Below are positions 56,862 to 64,000 of a stretch of DNA of 64,000 nt, in pieces. The DNA is taken from NCBI GenBank assembly GCA_004764695.1, contig SMSO01000014.1, forward strand, positions 6,314,029-6,378,028, in the 5' to 3' direction. The notes below the pieces were generated by a model, which saw only the letters and a program-made list of their open reading frames with translations, made no database searches and was not told where the DNA came from. This DNA is from Schizochytrium sp. TIO01 (Eukaryota > Sar > Bigyra > Thraustochytrida > Thraustochytriidae). Numbering within the stretch: the first letter of the stretch is position 1; every line of letters starts with the position of its first letter. The translations under genes and the position numbers were made by a program.

Positions 56862-57839
56862 TTAATTTTGCGGGCCAACTGTCAGGACAATTTTGCCCTT
56901 TGTTCGACGTCCAATCAAGTCTGCAATACCTTCTTCAACATTTTCGGCATTGAATGTAAGAACCTTGCTGATTACTGGTTCCGCATGCTGTTCTTGCAAC
57001 AGTTTTACAATCTCATTAAGGCTCTCACCATTCTGGTCAGCAAAATACAGTTTATGCTTGGCTTCTTGCATACCAGTTACCATGCGAACCAAAGAAGTGA
57101 GTGGACCTGCGAGAGATACAGAAATACCTTCATCCTTTATCAGCTCCCTGTCTTGGCTGAAGTAGTCTTCACCGCCACCACTGAAAGATGCTACGTCGTA
57201 GACGAAATCTACGCTTTTAGGACCCAGTGCTTCTAATGGTGTCTCTTTCGTGTAATCGATGACACGGTTGGCCCCCAAATCCTTGACAAGCTTTTCATTG
57301 GCCCCGGAGCAGACAGCGATGATCTCTGCATCAGGGCCGCCGATCGCACGCCCCAGAATGACGCCAGCAGTTCCGGTGCCACCACTCGCCCCAATAATCA
57401 CCAATCGCTGGCCAGACTTGTAGCCAAACTTGGTCAGAACTTGATAAGCTGCCTGGAAACCTACGGGGATCGCAGCGCACTGCGTAAAGCTAAAGCACTC
57501 CGGTGCTTTGACAATCGATGCTGCCTTGCATAGAGCATACTCTGCGTAGGCTCCATTTGCAAACCCAAACACGCGATCCCCGGGTACAAATCCATTAACT
57601 CCTTCGCCGACCTCTTTCACAATACCTGCAACATCAAAGCCTAGAACTTGGCCTGGTGTAAGTAATGCCATCATCTGGAGTTTGTAGTCAGCAGGGTTCA
57701 AGCCAAACGCTCTAACCTCCACAACAAGCTCGCCTTGTTTAGCTCTTGGTACAGGTTTGTCATTCACAAACTTGCGCCCGTTCAGACCACTCATGACCAC
57801 CGCTTTCATCGTTTCTGATGTGCTGTTGGAGTTCCCCAT
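56862..57839 (-). CDS. Medium-chain dehydrogenase/reductase, quinone-reductase-like
   Basis: 325 residues in one exon, ATG at 57839. Typical MDR layout: a GroES-like catalytic half (VVEVRAFGLNPADYKL, GQVLGFDVAGIVKEVGEGVNGFVPGDRVFG), then a Rossmann half with the NADPH-binding IIGASGGTGTAGVILGRAIG (about 155-175) and the strand-end DLGANRVIDYTKE. The structural-zinc Cys quartet and catalytic Cys of alcohol dehydrogenases are absent, so this belongs to the zinc-free quinone oxidoreductase/RTN4IP1-like branch. The protein starts MGNSNSTSE. Gly2 with Ser6 meets the basic N-myristoylation pattern, which would be unusual for this family. Substrate unknown. Confidence 0.88.
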   Translation of the reverse strand: MGNSNSTSETMKAVVMSGLNGRKFVNDKPVPRAKQGELVVEVRAFGLNPADYKLQMMALLTPGQVLGFDVAGIVKEVGEGVNGFVPGDRVFGFANGAYAEYALCKAASIVKAPECFSFTQCAAIPVGFQAAYQVLTKFGYKSGQRLVIIGASGGTGTAGVILGRAIGGPDAEIIAVCSGANEKLVKDLGANRVIDYTKETPLEALGPKSVDFVYDVASFSGGGEDYFSQDRELIKDEGISVSLAGPLTSLVRMVTGMQEAKHKLYFADQNGESLNEIVKLLQEQHAEPVISKVLTFNAENVEEGIADLIGRRTKGKIVLTVGPQN

Positions 57840-58846
57840 CTTGGCACGTCAATCCAAGCTGTTTTGTATGGGACGCAACGTCAAGATCTTGAACAGCCTC
57901 TCTGACTGGCACCTGATTCTGGTTCTGGATTTGACATTCCTCTATTCTAGGTATTCTTTTCTTTCATTGTGCATGTTCATAAAAACAAATCAAAATTCAG
58001 ACCCAAGAAGCTTTACGGGGGCGAGTCATAGAGATATCGGTAATGCAGAGCATCACAGTGTGAGTGTAAATCGAGGCTATATGTAGGTACACTTACTTTT
58101 GATTTGTAACTTTTATTCACATGTGACATGAGAGAGTGAAGCATCAGCTTCCAGTATGCACATTCTGATATCTCTCAATAACCACGGCCAGTCAAAAACT
58201 GGGGGCAATCGCTTTGATCTGAGTGAGAGATCAATCATGGGAGCGAAATGCATGCAAATAAGTAACAATGAAAAGTTACCACATTTTCTTTCTGTCGGAT
58301 GCGGAGGTTAAGTGCGATAAGGTAAATGGTAAAAGGGTTATAATCTTCCAATTTACTCTTGAAGAAAAATCAAAATGAGGCTTTTCTTGCGGTCTCGGGG
58401 GATAATGAGCATGGACAGCAAGCAGTGCTTTAGAGCATGATGTAACAGAGACAGCAAGCTTGAACTTCTACTTGATATTGTTTTAAAATCAAGAAATACA
58501 AATTTTACACAAGTGAAGTAAGAAATGTTGTATAGAATTGTAGTACTATGAATTTGGAAATAATAAGATCTGTAAATGCTTGAGTCACCTCTGATGTGAC
58601 TTTTGACCACAGATTGACCACAGGTTGGCTATAACGGCGAACTGGAATGAAATAGGGTATGCAGCAAGAGTTTGTATATTGAAATTGGGATAAGCTCGTG
58701 ATCACAGTATCAGCCTAACGACAGCAGTCCAAATGCAAAAAGAAACAAAAACACTTGAATGGATACCCTGTGGCAAGAAACAGACCCATGTTACTTGCTT
58801 CAAAACTAGGTGTCATAAAATAATATATATAAAACAAATGGAGCTG
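57840..58846. other. Region between two minus-strand genes
   Basis: Promoter side of the MDR gene at the left (TAGGTAC at 58084, about 245 bases upstream of its start) and 3' flank of the 16-exon LRR gene at the right. No gene seen. Confidence 0.5.
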
Positions 58847-61625
58847 TTATCGAACAACTCTAACAGTACTGGGAACATCATTGTTTGAAAGACTAAAGTC
58901 ATCATAAAAATATTGATTAGCTTTGTGCCCACCATTTGCAATAATAACATTTAGCAACTTACTCAACATGCGAAACCAGTCTCAGGTTTTGGACTGGAGA
59001 AGTATTTACCTTTACGCCACCGTCAATTTGCAAAGTGCTCCACGATCGCCTTCGTTATCAATGCCGAGGTTAGAATACATTGCATAGATACAATTCCCTG
59101 CTTCCCCAACGCTATAACTTACTCAAGATGCATGAGTGCTCTAAAATTTTTAAATCCTCTGGCAAAAGCTTTAGCCTCTACGGATCCAATTTTGTTACAT
59201 GATAGACTGCGAGGTTGTTAGTATGGTCGCAAAATATGATCCATTCGCTTTGTACGAAAACTTACTTGAGATCATTTAAAGACCTGAGCTTCGGCAGTAC
59301 TGTAAATAAAGCATTCGCACCTTCCGGGCCAATATCATTGTATGAGAGACTTTAAATCAATGCAACAGTGGTGTATTAGTTTCCACACTTGAGAGGATCT
59401 CAAATCAGTTGCTTGGTACCAACGCGTAACTTACTTCAGATGAGTTAACCATTTGAGATTCTCTAGTTTTGGTCCCAGCAAAGTAGCACCAGGAGAACCA
59501 ATATTGTTTTTCGACAGACTAAATGTTTGTTTTGTTAAGTTTTTTCAGTTAGTGCTGTTTGCATGTTTTGAGACATGTCACCAAAACTACAAAATAAACT
59601 TACTCCAGGCATGAGAGGGACTTCAGATTTTGAAACATGAGTACCTTGACTCCATCGGCACCAATATTGTTCCATGAGAGGCTATGTTGAGGACAAAAAA
59701 GGCGAACTATTAGTATGTTGAATCTCACTCACTCAGTACTGTGATCTGACTTACTCAAGATGTGTTAAAGTTTTGAGCTTTTGTAAAATAAGAACAAGAG
59801 CGCAAGCGCCTTCTGTCCCAAGTTTATTCCATGAAAGACTGCAATAAACCATATGTTTTCCCAACTTTTTGTGAGTGTGACGATATATATTAATTTTCCT
59901 CAAATCAAACATGCGAAACTTACTAAAGGTGTGTTAAGGGCTTGAGCTTTTGGAGTGCAGGTGTGAGCGATTTAATGCCCTCAGCACCCATGTCATTGCT
60001 TGAAAGACTAAAATATGAAGAAATAATACAAGGGTGACCAATTTCGAAGGTTAGTTTGTGCATTGGTTTGTTTCCGGCTGTTTTGCATTGGTTGACTTAC
60101 TCAATGTAAATAAGCTTACGAAGCTTTTGCAAAGAGGGTGCAATGACCTTGGCTCCGGAGGGCCCAATATTATTATCCGATAAGCTGATTATCAGTGCAT
60201 AAGTGTTACATATTGCACAAGGTCCAGTTAAGTCAGTATGAGCCTTTACAATGCCACCATGGGTTTTGGCCTACTTACTCAAGATGCACGAGTGATCTCA
60301 GGTTTTGGAGAACCAGTGCTAATGCCGTTATACCCTCCACTGTGCTTTTATAACGTAAAAGTCTACGTGCAATAACGGAGCAAAACCTCAGTTGTGTCAG
60401 CAAACCTATGTTTTAGTTGTTGATCGAGAATTTCATTAACTTACCTAAAAAATGGCTTCTTAGCTGAAGCGTATCCAAAGTGAATTTTAGATTGGTCTGC
60501 TTCAATTTCATTGTCTGCAAGGCTGTTCTCCATTTTGAGTGACTATTATGTTAGATTTCGTGCTTTACTTTCTGCTTTCACAAACTTTCATGAATTTAAC
60601 TATATCTTCGATAAATCTCTAACGTACTTGAGATGTGTCAATAATTTCAAATTTTGTAGAGCTGGCACGATTGCTTTGACTCCGCAAGCCCCCATTTTGT
60701 TATGTGAAAGACTAGAGCCATGATTGCAGACAGTTAGTCACTCGTTTGTTTTAATAATTGCAGATTAAGCAAGAGAGGGAAGAAACTTACTCGAGGAGCT
60801 TTAACTTTGTCATGTTTTGCAGTGCTGGGCTCAGGAGTTTAAAAGCCTCATATGTTAATTCATTTCCGGCCAAACTATTGTTTGATATACAAAAACCAAT
60901 AACAAGTAAAGTAAATAGCACACAGTTAGTTCCGAACTCACACGCAGGGTAAAATAGTTCGTTATCTTTTTCAACTTTTACTGGTTGTACGTCAAAATCA
61001 ATCCAAAATTGCATTTTAGTCCAGGAAACTATGATGCAACTTACTTTAGCTCTAATAGTGCTTCCAGATCATAAATAGCAGGAATGAGAGGTTTGAGTCC
61101 TTCAACACGAAGCCTACTCCATGACAAGCTAAGATCAAAGAAGGGTAAAATCATATCAAAAAGGAGGTTCATTCGAGTTAGTATCTACCATGTCGCATTG
61201 CATATGTACAAAACCTCGCCCACAACCAAACAAACTTACTTGAGACATGTAAGAGATCTAAGATCTTGTAACGCAAGCGATAGGACTTGGACGTCATCAT
61301 GTTGTAATTGATTTCCCGAGAGACTGTTGGGGCAATATATGTATGCAGAGCATTTACCGTCAGCGAAATTGAAGCAAGCTAGCAGAACATGATTGGCAAC
61401 GTACTTAAGTTTCTCCAAGGCTCCATGATTTTGAAGAGCTTCTTCAAGAGCCCTAGCGCTGATGTTCTTTCCTTTGAGGCTAGATATGGTTTTCATGGCC
61501 ATCCTCGTTAGATTTTCTGGTTCAGACTTTCTTACAAAGGTTATTCTATCAAAGAGGACGTACTTAATTTCGGGAGCTGCTTCGCGTACTATGTCAATGG
61601 CCTTGTGAACCATCTCAAGCGCCAT
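58847..61625 (-). CDS. LRR protein encoded by 16 exons, one 28-residue repeat per exon
   Basis: Exons: 61625-61405, 61323-61240, 61128-61045, 60874-60791, 60711-60628, 60522-60445, 60362-60279, 60184-60101, 60007-59924, 59838-59755, 59681-59604, 59518-59435, 59349-59266, 59206-59123, 59049-58963, 58892-58847 (TAA). Every junction is phase 2. Donors are GTAAGT or GTACGT and introns are 59-170 bases. The sum is 1434 bases, 477 residues in frame. Eleven internal exons are exactly 84 bases, two are 78 and one is 87. The repeat is of ribonuclease-inhibitor type, roughly LSxNxIGxxGxKxLxPxLQxLKxLTHL, with good copies such as LSDNNIGPSGAKVIAP and LSHNKMGACGVKAIVPAL. The 60522-60445 copy has lost most Leu positions. 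N-terminal ~73 residues form a helical cap of unknown type. No NACHT, TIR, kinase or membrane segment is visible, so it looks like a soluble or partner-binding LRR scaffold. ATG at 61625. Confidence 0.85.
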
Positions 61626-64000
61626 CTTGGCTCAAACAATGTACGCACAGCACTCCTCCGACGCTAACGTAAGCCGCAAGTATTTCCAGTGTTGGTGAAA
61701 GCGCAGGTCCTTTATACCAATGGCCACGCTATTCAGGGTCCGCCGGCGCTCTCACGCAAGAACAACGCTCGAACCCTCCAAGCGTGCCAATGGCATGCGG
61801 TTTTTCTTCACGTGAAAGAAAATTGTCCTGGCAGCGTCATCCGCGCTCTGTAAACCCCCAGTGCATTCTAAAATGTATGTGTCAATTGTAAGTCAATAGA
61901 ATGTCGATACCGGAAAAGGCTACGCTCGGGTAGGACTTGCAATTTCACAGAACATGGAAGGGAAGCTGAGAACCTTAAGGAGGTGTACACAAGCTGGACG
62001 TTGGAATTCACGCAGCGCAACTCTTAAGGTGCTCGCTATAATGGATAACCAAACTGAGAGTAGGATCTGCCTGCAATTAATAGATAGCTCAAGAACAAAA
62101 AAGCTTCGGAATATTTTTTCATGAATAGGGAATCGCACCAAGAGCTGTGTACTATCGCTTGTCCAGATCGCTTTCAGCTTGTGATATGCAAGTACAGTGC
62201 TAGAGACCTGACATACCTCTCACATCCTTTTCTTCGGAATGCGTTAGAAACATTTTTTAATTGATTAATTAAAAAAAGAAAAGAAAAAAGGATTGTTTAT
62301 TTATGGAGTAGGAGAGGTGTGTACTCAATGTACTAGTAAGTATTATTAGTTTGTTCTCCAAGAGGTTGTTCATGTCTATTCAGTTGAAGAAACGCCTAAT
62401 GATCCATTTTACTCTCTAAGAGAGTAGGTAGTGCGCTCTCTCTTTTTTGCTGTATTCTTAGTTAGTTCTTTGCCACTTTCTCTGGTTTGCTTACTTTATC
62501 TCAAACCTTTCTAACTTTGCGACTATATGACTTACAACGGCTCAGCGCACGCAAGCCTAAAGTAAATAGGCTTTTATTTTTTGGGGGTCAACACTTTAAA
62601 GTTATATCAAAGATGAAGAGGGGTCCAGATTAAGTACAGATAGCCTGGCATCGTCATGAGATACATGCGTGCGTGCATTGATACAAGCGATTTCTGATTA
62701 TGCATTAGCTTTACTGAAGCAGGCTCTTGTTAATCAAGAGTCCGTCTTGATAAAGGAGTGTAATTCTTAAACGTTGATCTTTGAGGTAACATAGCAAAAA
62801 TCTCCGAGAGATCAGGAAGTAAGGCTAGGTAGGGGGGAGGGTCAAACATGGGAGGACTTGTGCAAAATGCCTGGTTTTCCCGTTATTTATACAGCGCGGG
62901 GCAATTGATGCACAAATTGCCGCCGTATTTTGCCAGGAAAAACATATGGATTTCTACCTAATTTAATTAACACCTCAGCAGTTGTGGGGATTCCCCATTC
63001 GAAATAATCTAGAGCTAGGGTTCTCATAAATAGTGGTGGCGAGCTGTCAATGTCATATAACTTCATTTGATAACAGATTCACCAGAAGAAAGTCGTCTAT
63101 TTGTTGCTGTTTAATTGAGCTATGTTCCTGCATTGTCGATCATTGTCCATCTTTGTATGCAGAGGTGGTGACCTATTGCATTAATTTCATTGTAGCAAAG
63201 CAATAAAATAAGTGAGAGACAAATAAGAAAGGGATTTGAGCAAAACGAAATATTCTGCAAAGTTTGAAATATTTCACGAAACAAATATATGTCGAGGTTT
63301 CAGGAATTATAATCCAACTTTATTATAACTTATGACATTGCATTCCTAGTTACTCTTAAATTCAGCAATCAAAACTGATAAATCGTTCTTTCGTTTCCTT
63401 AATGTTTATTACACAAGAGTTTAACTCATGTATTTTTTTGCTACTTTTATAATTAAGTACGCCTCTCGAAAAGGCATAATAGGAGAGTCCTTGAAATCAA
63501 TATTTTCTACGAAATGCGTTCTATCCATGTATCGCTTACATAGAAATCCTTCTGACAGGCATCTAAGTTTTAACAAAAAAGAGAAGAGGTGTGTCCATGT
63601 CAAAATTGACATCTAGCACCTTCAGGAAAAAAAGCATCGCATTGTGTTGACTTCTTCAGGCTTTGAAATGCCCAGTCACATGTATGAATTCCGCAATTCC
63701 TTCTCCATGAAATAATTATTGTCAGATGTCTTGAAATATATATATGTGCATCCTCTCCCGCATGATGGCGGCCCTTTTATCAAGCTTCCTTCATACCTCC
63801 ATCGCTTCACCCCAGCATCTTGATTTCCGTGGCTGAGTCTTTCAAGTTTCACCCAGACTCAAAATCCATGAAATCACCAAATCATCAACTGGGGCCTAGC
63901 GTAACACATAAGCACCTCCTAGGCAATACCTAACGACCGCGCATGAACTGCCGGTGAATAGTCTATTGAGGAGTGCCCTCGCCAGTAGGTTATAGCTATT
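61626..64000. other. Intergenic region at the window edge
   Basis: 5' flank of the LRR gene at the left, then AT-rich sequence with no supportable gene to the end. Short open frames (61920-62141, 63421-63616) lack domains. A gene with very short exons could be missed. Confidence 0.5.

Noticed and set aside
61529-61565. Possible 33-base intron (GTACGT...GTAAG) inside the first LRR exon
   Set aside because: Its length is a multiple of three and far shorter than the 59-170-base introns in the same gene, so it is more simply read as coding sequence.

Overview
The window is nuclear DNA of a eukaryotic microbe. Proteins found only in eukaryotes (a syntaxin-18 SNARE, Rab18, PP1 and PP2C phosphatases, twinfilin, an SLC44 choline transporter, a mitochondrial NDUFA11-like protein) lie on both strands, most in one uninterrupted exon. 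Short introns with GTAAGT or GTACGT donors can be placed in several genes. Gene style, protein families, the stand-alone nuclease-kinase gene and the abundant microsatellites fit a stramenopile, most likely a thraustochytrid/labyrinthulomycete. That placement is inference from style, not from a marker gene. No tRNA, rRNA, CRISPR array or complete transposon was recognised.

Layout. 0-2.7 kb: microsatellite-rich, no gene. 2.7-10.3 kb: a single-pass membrane protein, an SLC44/CTL choline-transporter-like protein, an AT-rich gene joining a nuclease-like segment to a small kinase domain (Crinkler/CR-effector-like), and a small ORF of unknown function. 10.9-14.5 kb: a two-exon 76-residue membrane protein head-to-head with an isocitrate-lyase/PEP-mutase superfamily enzyme, whose 3' end overlaps a divergent two-exon PP1 phosphatase. 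16.9-25.4 kb: an acidic multi-pass membrane protein, syntaxin-18, and a large LRR-PP2C (PHLPP-like) gene. 25.5-35.5 kb: a gene-poor stretch of microsatellites and a GC-rich island.

35.5-41.2 kb: NDUFA11-like complex I subunit (three exons reconstructed), Rab18 (two exons) and an SLC35B-type PAPS transporter. 44.1-52.6 kb: twinfilin, a multi-exon LRR gene, folylpolyglutamate/dihydrofolate synthase, a coiled-coil protein with a CxxC pair, and ethanolamine/choline kinase. 56.9-57.8 kb: a medium-chain dehydrogenase/reductase. 58.8-61.6 kb: a second LRR gene of 16 exons.

The most interesting structure is the pair of LRR genes at 45.9-47.5 kb (+) and 58.8-61.6 kb (-). Nearly every internal exon is exactly 84 bases, encodes one 28-residue leucine-rich repeat and is bounded by phase-2 introns. 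Repeat units can therefore be added, lost or skipped without shifting the frame. The plus-strand copy shows an apparently precise intron loss plus a 10-base deficit that breaks the frame. Other leads are a possible MGSCC lipid-anchor start in the LRR-PP2C gene, the nuclease-kinase gene and a recurrent TAGGTACCTA palindrome. Functionally the window samples phospholipid head-group supply (choline transport, ethanolamine/choline kinase), ER/Golgi traffic (syntaxin-18, Rab18, PAPS transporter), signalling phosphatases and mitochondrial respiration; nothing indicates an operon-like cluster.
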